A DNA stretch of 62,593 nucleotides from an uncultured Maritimibacter sp. (GCA_913063035.1 CAJXYS010000016.1:1-62593), one strand, 5' to 3'. Shown: positions 19,607 to 28,251, counted from the stretch's first letter. Translations and numbers: made by a program. Notes: generated by a model not told the origin, from the letters alone.

Positions 19607-21889
19607 TCAGGCCGGAACGGTCGAGACGGCGCGCGCCATCGGCCGCGCGGAGGCGGGCCGCGGCAACACCGGCCGGGCCAGCGGGCCGAAGCCGGGCACG
19701 GGGGGCGGGCCGGGGCGTCCGCTTGGCCTGGTCGCGGCGGCGGGGGCGAGGCCGGGGAAGAGGCCCAGCAGCTCGGCGCGCGCCGCGGGCGGCAGGCTCT
19801 TCCAGGCCTCGGGGCCGGGAAAGAAGCTTTCGGCCGGGGTGCCCTCGGCCAGGATCACCTGGTGGCGGGCACACATCAGGTGGAAATAGGTGACCGTGCC
19901 GCCCGCGACCTGCCGGATCGTCCGGCCGTCGACCAGGTGGATCGCGGGGCGGAACCCCTCGGCCCCGTCCGGGCCGCGCACCAGCATCCGGTGCTGCGGC
20001 GAGACCCAGAGGTCGCGGGCGTTGCCCAGCGCGCCGGCCGCGATGCGGACCGGAGCCACGGACCCCGCGGCGCGGCGCCGTGTCATGCCGGTCCAGACCA
20101 CCGGCTGCGGCCCCGCGTCCAGCGTGATCACACGGTCGCCGGGGCGGATATCCTGCACCGCCACCTCGCCCCGGTCGGTGAGGATCAGGGTGCCGCGCAC
20201 GAAGCAGACCGGGGCGTTGGCAAGGCTGATCTGCCCGTCAAGGCTGCCGTCGGCCGCGTCCATCGCGTCCAGTTGTTCGCCGCGCAACAGATAGGCTTCG
20301 CCCGCGTCCGCGCCGCCGTCATCGGCCAGCCGCGCCCCGATCAGCAGGTCCGATTGCCCGCTTCCGTCGTGTCCGGGGATGACCGACAGGCTGCCGGAGG
20401 CGAAATCGCCGGGCGAGGCGCCAAGAACCGAGTAGCCCAGCGGCGCGCCGTCGCCGCCCGTGGCCCCGATATCCTCCAGATCGATCGTGCCGTCCTGAGC
20501 CGCGCCGCCGAACCCGTCGAGTTCGGCAAGGTCGGCCATCGACACGATGTAGGTCTTGCCTTGGGCATCGGTCCCGCCGCGCAGCGCGCCGATCACCAGG
20601 TCCTCGGCGCCATCGCCGTCAATGTCGCCGGCGGCGGCAAGAGTCACCCCGGCCATTTCGATTTCCGGGTTTTCGTCGGGTCCGACAAGGCGATAGCCGA
20701 AGGGCTGACCGTCGCCATCTGTCGCGGTGACGTTGCCGAGGTCGATCCGGCCGTCCGCGCCGTCCATGGCGTCGAGCGCGTCAAGGCTCGAGGAGTTCAC
20801 GAGATAGACGATCCCGTTGCCGGCCGTCTCGACCGGAAGGGTGCCGTCGCGGTCGGCGAAGGGCGCCGAGATCGCGATCTCGTCACGCCCGTCGCCGTCG
20901 ATATCGGAAACCGTCGTGACGGCGACACCGGCCTTGTCGCCCGCGCTCGCACCCTCGAACACGTAGCCCAACCGCCCGCCGCCGGCCTGCGCGGCGCCGA
21001 CCTCGCCCATGTCGATCCGCCCGTCGGTTCCGTCCCGCGCATCGAGGTCGGCAAGGTCATCGAGCGAGACGAGGTAGACCGCGCCGGCGTTGCTGCCGTT
21101 CGGGTCCGCCCAGTAGGAGGTCAGCAGAAGGTCGCGGGCGCCGTCGCCGTCGATATCCTCCAGCAGCCCGGTCTCCCGCGCGGTGAGGCGATCCCCGGCC
21201 GCCCCGCCGACAAACAGGTATCCGGCGCCGGCGGCCAGTTCGTCGCCGATATCGGCCAGACCGATCGTGCCGTCCGCACCGCCGCTGCTGCCGGCGTCGA
21301 GCGTGTCGAAATCATCCGAGTTCAGCAGCCAGACCGCGCCGCTTTCGGTGCCCCCGGCATCGGAAAGGGCGGCGGAAATCAGAACCTCGGAGGCTCCGTC
21401 GCCGTCGATATCGTCCAGCCCGGCAAGGATCCGGCCGGTGTGGTCACCGGTGTCCACGCCCTCGAAGACATAGGCCTCGGGGCCGGTGAGGGCGGCAAGG
21501 TCGAGGGTGCCATCCGTCGCGCCGTCGGCGGCGTCGAGCGCGGCAATGTCTGCACCGGATACCGAATAGACTGTTCCAGCCCCGACCTCGGCGGTCGAGA
21601 GCAGCAGGCCGTCCGAACTGTCGCGGGCATAGGAGGCGCCAAGGATTTCAAGGCCGCCGGCGCCGCTGCCGACATGGGCGAGGTCGATCTCGCCGTCCAC
21701 GACACCGTCCGCGGCGTCGAGCGTGCCCAGGTCGGACGAGGCGATCAGGTAGCCCACCGGTTCGGGCGACAGACCGCGCAGCGAGCCGATGAAGACCTCG
21801 GCCTCGCCATCGCCGTCGAGATCGGCGATCAGGCTGACATCCTGACCGAAGCCGCCACCCGCGATATCCCCAATGAACCGGTAGCCCAT
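19607..21889 (-). CDS. FG-GAP beta-propeller protein with C-terminal Hint domain
   Basis: The 760-residue protein has seven imperfect repeats of about 60-95 residues. Most hold a Ca-binding FG-GAP loop (DLDGDGEAE near 23; DIDGDG near 160, 245, 329, 422; degenerate near 508) and all seven hold an LDAxDGxxDGxIDL-like insert (near 57, 118, 197, 282, 371, 457, 541). Seven repeats suggest a seven-bladed propeller. From residue 560 a Hint_2-type domain follows, with nucleophile-position Cys562 (VCFVRGTLILTDRGEV), SPQHRMLV and a C-terminal part TYFHLMCARHQVILAEG, then a Pro-rich tail. Such proteins are common in Rhodobacterales and are thought to be exported. There is no signal peptide and no good ribosome-binding site, and TAG lies one codon before the ATG, so the true 5' end is doubtful. 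Confidence 0.85.
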   Translation of the reverse strand: MGYRFIGDIAGGGFGQDVSLIADLDGDGEAEVFIGSLRGLSPEPVGYLIASSDLGTLDAADGVVDGEIDLAHVGSGAGGLEILGASYARDSSDGLLLSTAEVGAGTVYSVSGADIAALDAADGATDGTLDLAALTGPEAYVFEGVDTGDHTGRILAGLDDIDGDGASEVLISAALSDAGGTESGAVWLLNSDDFDTLDAGSSGGADGTIGLADIGDELAAGAGYLFVGGAAGDRLTARETGLLEDIDGDGARDLLLTSYWADPNGSNAGAVYLVSLDDLADLDARDGTDGRIDMGEVGAAQAGGGRLGYVFEGASAGDKAGVAVTTVSDIDGDGRDEIAISAPFADRDGTLPVETAGNGIVYLVNSSSLDALDAMDGADGRIDLGNVTATDGDGQPFGYRLVGPDENPEIEMAGVTLAAAGDIDGDGAEDLVIGALRGGTDAQGKTYIVSMADLAELDGFGGAAQDGTIDLEDIGATGGDGAPLGYSVLGASPGDFASGSLSVIPGHDGSGQSDLLIGARLADDGGADAGEAYLLRGEQLDAMDAADGSLDGQISLANAPVCFVRGTLILTDRGEVAVQDIRPGDRVITLDAGPQPVVWTGMTRRRAAGSVAPVRIAAGALGNARDLWVSPQHRMLVRGPDGAEGFRPAIHLVDGRTIRQVAGGTVTYFHLMCARHQVILAEGTPAESFFPGPEAWKSLPPAARAELLGLFPGLAPAAATRPSGRPGPPPVPGFGPLARPVLPRPASARPMARAVSTVPA

Positions 21890-21892
21890 GGC

Positions 21893-22015
21893 CTAGCCGT
21901 TCGCCGCTGCCGCCGGGATCGGGTGGCCGAGGCGCCGATGGACGCCGTCCGCGTCGCCGGAGAAACCGTGCGCCGCATCCCGGCCCGTCACGCTGCCTGC
22001 AAGCCTGTAACCCAT
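21893..22015 (-). pseudogene. In-frame remnant of a further N-terminal repeat, ended by an amber stop
   Basis: From an ATG at 22015 the minus strand reads MGYRLAGSVTGRDAAHGFSG and then DADG, resembling the start of the downstream repeats (MGYRFIGD, LGYVFEGASAGDKAG, FGYRLVGP, then DIDGDG). After 40 codons it meets TAG (21895-21893), and one codon later, in the same frame, comes the ATG of the Hint gene. This looks like a decayed first repeat and original N-terminus. A reinitiation arrangement is the alternative. Confidence 0.5.
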
Positions 22016-22062
22016 CGCTCGTCAACCATACCGCCGCGCCCTGCGCGCCTCCACCGCGCGCC

Positions 22063-22080
22063 GGTCACTGGCGGTCACTG
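22063..22080. repeat. Tandem GGTCACTG direct repeat at helical spacing
   Basis: GGTCACTG occurs at 22063-22070 and again at 22073-22080, offset by 10 bp, followed by a partial TCAC. It lies between the prfC stop and the Hint gene, about 50 bases upstream of the remnant ATG at 22015. Two sites on one face of the helix could bind a dimeric regulator of the Hint gene. Confidence 0.4.
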
Positions 22081-22117
22081 TCACGCAAACCGGTTTCGGT
22101 TTCGTTGAGCGCGCCGG

Positions 22118-23725
22118 TCAGGCCATCATTTCCTTGGTGGCCGAGAGGGTCAGCGCCGGATAGTCGCGTTCCACCCGGTCGATGTCCCATTGCAGTCGGG
22201 TCAGGTAGACCGGGTCGCCGTCATGGTCGTGGGCGATATGGCCCTTGTTGGCATTGAGGAACCGGTCGAGATCGACCTTGGGGCCGGTCACCCAGCGAGC
22301 GCTGGTGAACTGCGTCGGCTCGAAGCGCACGGGCAGGCCGTATTCCTGCTCGATCCGGCTGGCCAGCACCTCGAACTGAAGCTGGCCGACCACGCCCACG
22401 ATGAAGCCGGCGCCGATCGCCGGCTTGAAGACCTTGGCCGCACCCTCCTCGGCGAATTGCATCAGGGCCTTGTCGAGGTGCTTGGCCTTCATCGGGTCGC
22501 CGGCGCGGCAGCTTTGAAGCAGCTCCGGCGCGAAGGACGGGATGCCGGTGACGCGCAGCGCCTCGCCCTCGGTCAGGGTGTCGCCGATCCGGAGCTGTCC
22601 GTGGTTTGGGATGCCGATGATGTCGCCGGCCCAGGCCTCCTCGGCCAGCTCGCGGTCCGAGGCGAGGAACAGTACCGGGTTCGAGATCGCCATCGGCTTT
22701 TTCGAGCGCACATGGGTCAGCTTCATGCCGCGCTTGAAATGGCCCGAGCCCAGTCGCACGAAGGCCACGCGGTCGCGGTGCTTGGGGTCCATGTTGGCCT
22801 GCACCTTGAAGACGAAGCCGGTCACCTTGCCCTCGTCCGGGGCGATCTGGCGCGGCTCCGCGCTCTGGGGTTGGGGTTCGGGGCCGAAATTCCCGATCCC
22901 GTCCATCAGCTCCTTCACGCCGAAGGAGTTGATCGCCGAGCCGAACCAGATCGGCGTCAGCGTGCCATCGAGGAAGGCCTGCCGGTCGAAGGCCGGCATC
23001 AGCGCGCGCGCCATCTCGACCTCTTCGCGCAGCTGCTCGAGCAGGTGCGCGGGAATGGTCTCGTCCAGCTTGGGATCATCGAGCCCCTCGATGGCGATGG
23101 ACTCGGCCACCACGTTGCGGTCGGCGCGTTCCATCAGCTCCAGCCGGTCGTTGAGCATGTCGTACGAGCCGATGAAATCGCGCCCCATGCCGATGGGCCA
23201 GCTCGCCGGGGTCACGTCGATGGCCAGGTTTTCCTGGATCTCGTCGATGATCTCGAAGGTGTCGCGGCTCTCGCGGTCCATCTTGTTGCAGAAGGTCAGG
23301 ATCGGCAGGTCGCGCAGGCGGCAGACCTCGAAGAGCTTGCGCGTCTGGCTCTCCACGCCCTTGGCGCCGTCGATCACCATGATCGCGGCGTCCACCGCCG
23401 TCAGGGTGCGGTAGGTGTCCTCGGAAAAGTCCGAGTGGCCCGGCGTGTCGACCAGGTTGAAGCGATACCCGTCGTAGTCGAAGGACATCGCCGAGGCCGA
23501 GACCGAGATCCCGCGATCCTTTTCCATCTGCATGTAGTCCGAGCGCGTCCGGCGCGCCTCGCCCTTGGCGCGGACCTGGCCGGCCATCTGGATCGCGCCG
23601 CCATAGAGCAGGAATTTCTCCGTCAGCGTCGTCTTGCCCGCATCGGGGTGCGAGATGATCGCGAAGGTGCGGCGCCGCGCGATCTCGGGCGGCAGGGCGG
23701 GGGCGTTGTGCGTGCGGTCGAGCAT
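22118..23725 (-). CDS. prfC: Peptide chain release factor 3
   Basis: RF3 is the translational GTPase that recycles RF1/RF2 after termination. G1 is HPDAGKTT (26-33), G3 is VDTPGHSDFSED, G4 is FCNKMDRE, and the switch I stretch KDRGISVSASAM is typical of RF3 rather than EF-G. With the ATG at 23725 (MLDRTHNAP) the protein has 535 residues, close to E. coli RF3. The frame stays open upstream to 23923 but that extension is not conserved-looking and crosses the divergent region. An ATG at 23734 is also possible. Confidence 0.95.
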   Translation of the reverse strand: MLDRTHNAPALPPEIARRRTFAIISHPDAGKTTLTEKFLLYGGAIQMAGQVRAKGEARRTRSDYMQMEKDRGISVSASAMSFDYDGYRFNLVDTPGHSDFSEDTYRTLTAVDAAIMVIDGAKGVESQTRKLFEVCRLRDLPILTFCNKMDRESRDTFEIIDEIQENLAIDVTPASWPIGMGRDFIGSYDMLNDRLELMERADRNVVAESIAIEGLDDPKLDETIPAHLLEQLREEVEMARALMPAFDRQAFLDGTLTPIWFGSAINSFGVKELMDGIGNFGPEPQPQSAEPRQIAPDEGKVTGFVFKVQANMDPKHRDRVAFVRLGSGHFKRGMKLTHVRSKKPMAISNPVLFLASDRELAEEAWAGDIIGIPNHGQLRIGDTLTEGEALRVTGIPSFAPELLQSCRAGDPMKAKHLDKALMQFAEEGAAKVFKPAIGAGFIVGVVGQLQFEVLASRIEQEYGLPVRFEPTQFTSARWVTGPKVDLDRFLNANKGHIAHDHDGDPVYLTRLQWDIDRVERDYPALTLSATKEMMA

Positions 23726-23790
23726 GGCCGCCATATAGGCGAGCCCGGGGCCGAGCACAATTGCCCCGGCGCGGCGGTGCCCTATGCTTT

Positions 23791-23805
23791 GCGCGGTCAC
23801 CGCGC
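23791..23805. promoter_or_regulatory. Perfect 7-bp inverted repeat in the prfC/SDR divergent region
   Basis: GCGCGGT-C-ACCGCGC is a perfect dyad centred at 23798, in the 155-bp region between the divergent starts of prfC (23725) and the SDR gene (23881). Size and place suit an operator for either gene, but no regulator is identifiable nearby. Confidence 0.4.
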
Positions 23806-23880
23806 GATCGCCAAGTTGCACTTCGGCGCCGGGGGTGCCAAACCAAGGCATGAAAGAAGCGGAGCGAGGGAGGATCAGCC

Positions 23881-24660
23881 GTGGATCTGGGAATTTCGGG
23901 CAAATGGGCCATCGTCTGTGCATCGTCCAAGGGTCTCGGGCGCGGCTGCGCCGAGGCGCTGGCCGAGGCCGGCGTGAACCTGGTGATGAACGCGCGCAGC
24001 GAAGGCCCGCTCAACGAGGCGGCGGACGCGATTCGCAGCGCCCATGGCGTCGAGGTGACGGCCGTGGCCTCCGACGTGACCACGCCCGAGGGCCGCGAGG
24101 CCATCCTCGCCGCCTGCGGTGCGCCGGATATCCTGGTCAACAATGCCGGCGGTCCGCCGCCGGGCATGTGGACCGACTGGGACCGCGAGGATTTCATCAA
24201 GGCGCTGGATGGGAACATGCTGGCGCCGATCGCCATGATCAAGGCGACCGTGCCCGGCATGATGGATCGCGGCTGGGGCCGGGTCGTGAACATCACCAGC
24301 CAGTCGGTCAAGTCGCCGATCCCGGTCCTGGGGCTGTCGAACTCGGCCCGGGCGGGCCTGACCGGCTATGTCGCCGGCACCTCGCGCCAGGTCGCGGGCA
24401 AGGGGGTGACCATCAACAACCTGCTGCCGGGCATCCATGCCACCGACCGCGCCGTCTCGCTCGACACGGGCGTGGCCGAGCGCGAGGGCATCACGCTGGA
24501 CGAGGCTCGCACCAAGCGCGAGGCCACCATCCCGGTGGGCCGCTACGGCACGGCCTCGGAATTCGGCCATACCTGCGCCTTCCTCTGTTCGCAGCATGCG
24601 GGCTTCATCGTCGGCCAGAACCTGCTGCTCGACGGCGGCGCCGTCAACAGCACGCTCTGA
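23881..24660 (+). CDS. Atypical short-chain dehydrogenase/reductase
   Basis: The 259-residue Rossmann protein starts with GTG after GGGAGGA. The dinucleotide motif reads CASSKGLGRG, where classical SDRs have TGxxxGxG, so the first Gly is Ala. NNAG is kept (87-90) and Ser140 stands at the catalytic Ser position. At the YxxxK motif the sequence is LSNSARAGL: the expected Tyr is Ser153 and the Lys is Arg157. This matches an SDR subgroup described as resembling ketoacyl reductases but lacking the standard tetrad. It may bind NAD(P) without the usual chemistry or use other residues. Substrate unknown. Confidence 0.85.
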   Translation: MDLGISGKWAIVCASSKGLGRGCAEALAEAGVNLVMNARSEGPLNEAADAIRSAHGVEVTAVASDVTTPEGREAILAACGAPDILVNNAGGPPPGMWTDWDREDFIKALDGNMLAPIAMIKATVPGMMDRGWGRVVNITSQSVKSPIPVLGLSNSARAGLTGYVAGTSRQVAGKGVTINNLLPGIHATDRAVSLDTGVAEREGITLDEARTKREATIPVGRYGTASEFGHTCAFLCSQHAGFIVGQNLLLDGGAVNSTL

Positions 24661-24673
24661 TCGTCCGACGGGC

Positions 24674-24702
24674 TTGCCCGGGGGCCGGCGGGGTGGTAAC
24701 CG
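24674..24702 (+). promoter_or_regulatory. Candidate promoter before the ABC ATPase gene
   Basis: TTGCCC (24674-24679), 17 bases, TAACCG (24697-24702) lies in the SDR-ABC gap. An inverted repeat ccgat-N7-atcgg (24711-24715 with 24723-24727) follows about 10 bases later, where an operator or start site would fall. Confidence 0.4.
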
Positions 24703-24751
24703 GCCCTAATCCGATTATTTCTATCGGGAAAGACAGGGCACAGGTCAGACG

Positions 24752-25867
24752 GTGACGGAAACCACACCAAGGCTGGAAGCGATCGGCCTCACGCGCCGTT
24801 TCGGCGGCATCGAGGTGGTGCGCGACGTGTCTCTGGACGTGCCGGCGGGGCAGGTGAGTTGCCTGCTCGGCCCGTCGGGCTGCGGCAAGTCCACCATGTT
24901 GCGCATCATCGCGGGCGTCGACCGCCAGGACAAGGGCGCGGTGCGCATCGAGGGCCGCACCGTGTCCGACGATCACGTGCAGGTCCCGCCCGAGCGGCGC
25001 TCGGTCGGGCTCATGTTCCAGGATTTCGCGCTTTTCCCGCATCTTTCCGTCGCCGGGAACGTGGGCTTCGGACTCAAGGGGCCGCGCGACGAGATCGCGG
25101 CCCGCGTGCGTGAGCAGCTCGACAAGGTCAATCTCGCCGGCTTCGCCGAGAAATACCCCCATGAGCTGTCGGGCGGCGAGCAGCAGCGCGTGGCGCTGGC
25201 CCGGGCGCTGGCGCCGCGGCCGCGGATCATGCTGATGGACGAGCCGTTTTCGGGGCTCGACAACCGGCTCCGCGACGAGATCCGCGACGAGACGCTCTCG
25301 GTGCTGAAAGCGGAGGGCACGGCGGTGCTGCTGGTCACGCACGAGCCTGACGAGGCGATGCGCATGGCCGACGAGATCCTGCTGATGCGCCGGGGGCGGA
25401 TCGTGCAGCGCGGGGCGCCCTACAACATCTACAACGCGCCGGTCGACAAGGAGGCGGCGGCCTTCTTTTCCGACATCAACGTGATCCACGGCGTGGTCAA
25501 GAATATGCAGACCGAGACGCCGTTCGGGCGCTTCCTGACGCCCGGCATGGTCGACGGCACCGATGTCGAGATCATCATCCGCCCACAGCACCTGAAGATG
25601 GATTTCGACCGCGGCGGCAAGGGCCCGAACCCCACCTCGACGGACGGCGTGCCCGCCCGCGCGGTGGTCGAGCGGGCGCGGTTCATGGGCTCCGAGAGCC
25701 TGGTCGAATTCCGCATGGAATTCGACGGCTCCCAGATCAAGGCGACGGTCCCGGCGGTGTTCCTGCCGGCGCCGGGCACGCCGCTCTGGCTGTCGATCCG
25801 GCGCGACCGCTGCTTCGTGATGCCCTGCAAGCGCCAGACGACCGTCGCCGATCCCTATGCCGGCTAG
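24752..25867 (+). CDS. ABC transporter ATP-binding protein, Fe3+/polyamine importer class
   Basis: The 371-residue protein has Walker A GPSGCGKST (40-48), Q-loop FQDFALFPHLSV, signature LSGGEQQR, Walker B IMLMDEPFSGLDN and His-loop LLVTHEPDEA, followed by a C-terminal TOBE-like region (IIIRPQHLKMDF). It resembles the FbpC/PotA group. The start is GTG. No permease or binding protein lies beside it, so it is an orphan ATPase here and must pair with components elsewhere. Its TAG stop interlocks with the stop of the convergent rhodanese gene (CTAG). Confidence 0.88.
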   Translation: MTETTPRLEAIGLTRRFGGIEVVRDVSLDVPAGQVSCLLGPSGCGKSTMLRIIAGVDRQDKGAVRIEGRTVSDDHVQVPPERRSVGLMFQDFALFPHLSVAGNVGFGLKGPRDEIAARVREQLDKVNLAGFAEKYPHELSGGEQQRVALARALAPRPRIMLMDEPFSGLDNRLRDEIRDETLSVLKAEGTAVLLVTHEPDEAMRMADEILLMRRGRIVQRGAPYNIYNAPVDKEAAAFFSDINVIHGVVKNMQTETPFGRFLTPGMVDGTDVEIIIRPQHLKMDFDRGGKGPNPTSTDGVPARAVVERARFMGSESLVEFRMEFDGSQIKATVPAVFLPAPGTPLWLSIRRDRCFVMPCKRQTTVADPYAG

Positions 25868-26241
25868 CCGTTCACCGCGCGCTGGCTGCCGCTGGCGGGA
25901 TCGATCCCGATAAAGGGCTTCTTGGCCTGTTTCCAGGCGCCGAAGCCGCCCTCGAGATGGGCGATGCGGTCATGGCCCGCGGCCAGGTATCGCTGGGCGA
26001 CCTTGCCTGACCGGATGCCGGAGCCGCAGTGAAACACGATCCGCTTGTTCCCTTCCTCGGGCATCTGGGCCGCGTCGAAATGGGACATGGGCGCGAGCAG
26101 CGCGCCGGGAATGCATTCGAACATGTATTCGGGTGGCGTGCGGACGTCGATCAGCACGATGCTGTGATCCGCCAGGCCTTTCTCGACCTCCTCGACCGTC
26201 CAGGTCTCGAGGGTGCCGCCGTCGATCTGTTCCGTTTTCAT
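25864..26241 (-). CDS. Rhodanese-like sulfurtransferase, single domain
   Basis: The 125-residue protein has IVLIDVRTPPEY and the active-site loop HCGSGIRSG, with a Cys nucleophile in a CxxGxR cradle, then YLAAGHDRIAHLEGGFGAWK. It could move sulfane sulfur in Fe-S or thiol metabolism. The ATG at 26241 is chosen because AGGAG lies 11 bases upstream; the frame stays open to 26409 but that part is not rhodanese-like. Its stop overlaps that of the ABC gene. Confidence 0.9.
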   Translation of the reverse strand: MKTEQIDGGTLETWTVEEVEKGLADHSIVLIDVRTPPEYMFECIPGALLAPMSHFDAAQMPEEGNKRIVFHCGSGIRSGKVAQRYLAAGHDRIAHLEGGFGAWKQAKKPFIGIDPASGSQRAVNG

Positions 26242-26365
26242 CCGGGTCGCTCCTTTGGAATTTGCGTTGTTTCGTCCCCGGTCAGGATGTGCCACGCTCG
26301 GGCATCGCGGCAATCCCCCGGCGCCGGGGAAAGGCAAGAAATCGCGCCGAGCGGCCGATTGGGTC

Positions 26366-26394
26366 TTTGATCCGGTGGCGATAGTGAATAAATG
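26366..26394 (+). promoter_or_regulatory. Candidate tatABC promoter
   Basis: TTTGAT (26366-26371), 17 bases, TAAATG (26389-26394) lies in the rhodanese/tatA divergent gap. Initiation near 26401 would leave about 50 bases of leader before the tatA ATG. Confidence 0.5.
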
Positions 26395-26453
26395 TGCGGG
26401 ATGACGCATTGGGGCGGGCGCGCGCTGCGCCGGCCCAGCAAAGGGAGAGAGTC

Positions 26454-26675
26454 ATGCTCAACAATATCGGGCTTCCCGGCCTTCTGCTCATCGCCGTGGT
26501 CGTGCTGGTGCTCTTCGGGCGCGGCAAGATCTCGTCGCTGATGGGTGAGGTCGGCAAGGGGATCACCGCCTTCAAGAAAGGCGTCTCCGATGGCCAGAAG
26601 GAAATCGAGGACGCGTCGGTCGAACAGGCCCGCGACGTCACGCCGGAGGAAAAGACCGAGAAAGACAAGGCCTGA
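26454..26675 (+). CDS. tatA: Sec-independent protein translocase TatA
   Basis: TatA forms the pore-like assemblies for folded proteins. The 73-residue product has an N-terminal helix ([16 protein letters not shown]), the [20 protein letters not shown] hinge and amphipathic helix, and an acidic tail. I chose the ATG at 26454, with AAAGGGAGAGA upstream; a frame from 26394 would add a leader before the membrane helix. Confidence 0.94.
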   Translation: MLNNIGLPGLLLIAVVVLVLFGRGKISSLMGEVGKGITAFKKGVSDGQKEIEDASVEQARDVTPEEKTEKDKA

Positions 26676-26698
26676 GGGCCTTCTGACCGGATCCGCAC

Positions 26699-27349
26699 AT
26701 GTTAGATATCGGCTGGACCGAGCTCCTCCTCGTCGGAATCGTGGCCCTCATCGTGGTGGGGCCCAAGGACTTGCCGGGCATGTTCCGCACGCTGGGCAAG
26801 GTGACGGCCCGGCTGCGGTCGATGGCCCGGGACTTTCAGCGTTCGCTCGAGGAAGCGGCGGACGAGACCGGCGTGAAGGACGTGGCCTCCGATCTGCGCA
26901 GTGCCGCGTCGGCCCGCAACATGGGGCTGGACAAGGTCAAGGAAGCAGCCACCAATTTCGACAGCTGGAAAACGCGCGACGAGGTGAAGTCCGACGCGGC
27001 GGACGCGGCCGAGGGTAACGACCGGGGCACGCATACCTCCAAGCTGGCCGAGGATCGTGCCGAGGCCGCGCGGAAGATCCACGAGCGCACGGCGCAGGCC
27101 GCGCGCGAACGCCGCGCCGCCGAGGCGGCGCAGGAGCATGGCGCCGATACGGCCGACGCGCCGGCCGCCGACAAGCCCGCCAAGCCGGCGGCGAAGAGCG
27201 GCGGCACCAGGGCCAAGACGGCCCGCGCCAAGACCGGCGCCGCGGGCAAGGCCAAGGCCGGGGGCGGCGCGGCCAAGAAATCCTCCTCGACGGCGCGGAA
27301 AACCGCGGCTAAGTCGAAGGCATCCAGCAAGGCCGACGACGCATCATGA
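26699..27349 (+). CDS. tatB: Sec-independent protein translocase TatB
   Basis: TatB is the substrate-receptor partner of TatC. The N-terminus [20 protein letters not shown], then [14 protein letters not shown], is diagnostic, followed by a long amphipathic helix. The last 100 residues are a Lys/Ala-rich low-complexity tail; at 216 residues the protein is longer than E. coli TatB (171). Its stop overlaps the tatC start (ATGA). Confidence 0.94.
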   Translation: MLDIGWTELLLVGIVALIVVGPKDLPGMFRTLGKVTARLRSMARDFQRSLEEAADETGVKDVASDLRSAASARNMGLDKVKEAATNFDSWKTRDEVKSDAADAAEGNDRGTHTSKLAEDRAEAARKIHERTAQAARERRAAEAAQEHGADTADAPAADKPAKPAAKSGGTRAKTARAKTGAAGKAKAGGGAAKKSSSTARKTAAKSKASSKADDAS

Positions 27350-28251
27350 GCGACCGCACCGACGACGACGAGATCGAGGAATCGAGCGCCCCCCTTATCG
27401 AGCATCTGGCGGAGTTGCGCACGCGCCTGATCCATTCGGCCGCCGCCTTCATCGTCGGGATGGTGATCTGCTTCACCGTCTGGAACCCGATCTTCAACTT
27501 CCTGACCCAGCCGATCTGCGACCAGCTTGCGGCGCGCAACCAGGATTGCGGGCTGATCCTGATCAAGCTGCAGGAAGGCTTCTTCGTGGCGATCCGGATC
27601 TCGCTGCTCGGCGGGTTCGTCCTGGCCTTCCCCTATATCGCCTTCCAGATGTGGCGCTTCGTGGCGCCGGGCCTCTACAAGAGCGAGAAGGGCGCGTTCC
27701 TGCCGTTCCTGCTGGCCTCGCCGATCATGTTCGCGCTGGGCGCCTCCTTCGCCTTCTACATCGTCATCCCGCTGGCCTTCGACTTCTTCCTGGGCTTCCA
27801 GCAGCCGGGCGCGCTGACGGGGGGCGGCGGCGCAGAGGGCGAGGCCGGTGCGCTGGCGCAGGCCGGCATAACCTTCCAGGGCTCGGTGCAGGAATACCTG
27901 TCGCTGACGATCAAGTTCATCCTGGCCTTCGGGCTCTGCTTCCAGCTGCCGGTGCTGCTGACGCTGATGGGCAAGGCGGGGCTGGTGTCGTCGCAGGGCC
28001 TGGGCGAGGTGCGCAAATACGCGGTGGTCGCCATCCTGGTGCTCGCCGCGCTGGTCACGCCCCCCGACGTCATCACCCAGGTCATTCTCTTCGTCGTGGT
28101 CTACGGGCTTTACGAGTTGTCCATCTGGCTGGTCCGCCGGGTCGAGCGTGACCGCGACGCGCGGCTCCGCGAGGAAGGGATCCTCGACGACGAGGACGAC
28201 GATTTCGAGGCCGAGGCCGACGAGCTGCTGGGCGACGACGACGACAAATGA
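27346..28251 (+). CDS. tatC: Sec-independent protein translocase TatC
   Basis: TatC is the six-helix membrane receptor for twin-arginine signal peptides. Signatures are [20 protein letters not shown] and the [14 protein letters not shown] loop. A Gly/Ala-rich insertion ([20 protein letters not shown]) enlarges a periplasmic loop, and the C-terminus is very acidic ([20 protein letters not shown]). At 301 residues it is somewhat longer than E. coli TatC. The stop overlaps the next gene start (ATGA). Confidence 0.96.
   Translation: MSDRTDDDEIEESSAPLIEHLAELRTRLIHSAAAFIVGMVICFTVWNPIFNFLTQPICDQLAARNQDCGLILIKLQEGFFVAIRISLLGGFVLAFPYIAFQMWRFVAPGLYKSEKGAFLPFLLASPIMFALGASFAFYIVIPLAFDFFLGFQQPGALTGGGGAEGEAGALAQAGITFQGSVQEYLSLTIKFILAFGLCFQLPVLLTLMGKAGLVSSQGLGEVRKYAVVAILVLAALVTPPDVITQVILFVVVYGLYELSIWLVRRVERDRDARLREEGILDDEDDDFEAEADELLGDDDDK

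Noticed and set aside
19800-20210. The Hint domain as a splicing intein
   Set aside because: No conserved C-extein follows; the sequence fits Hint_2 domains of exported Rhodobacterales proteins instead.
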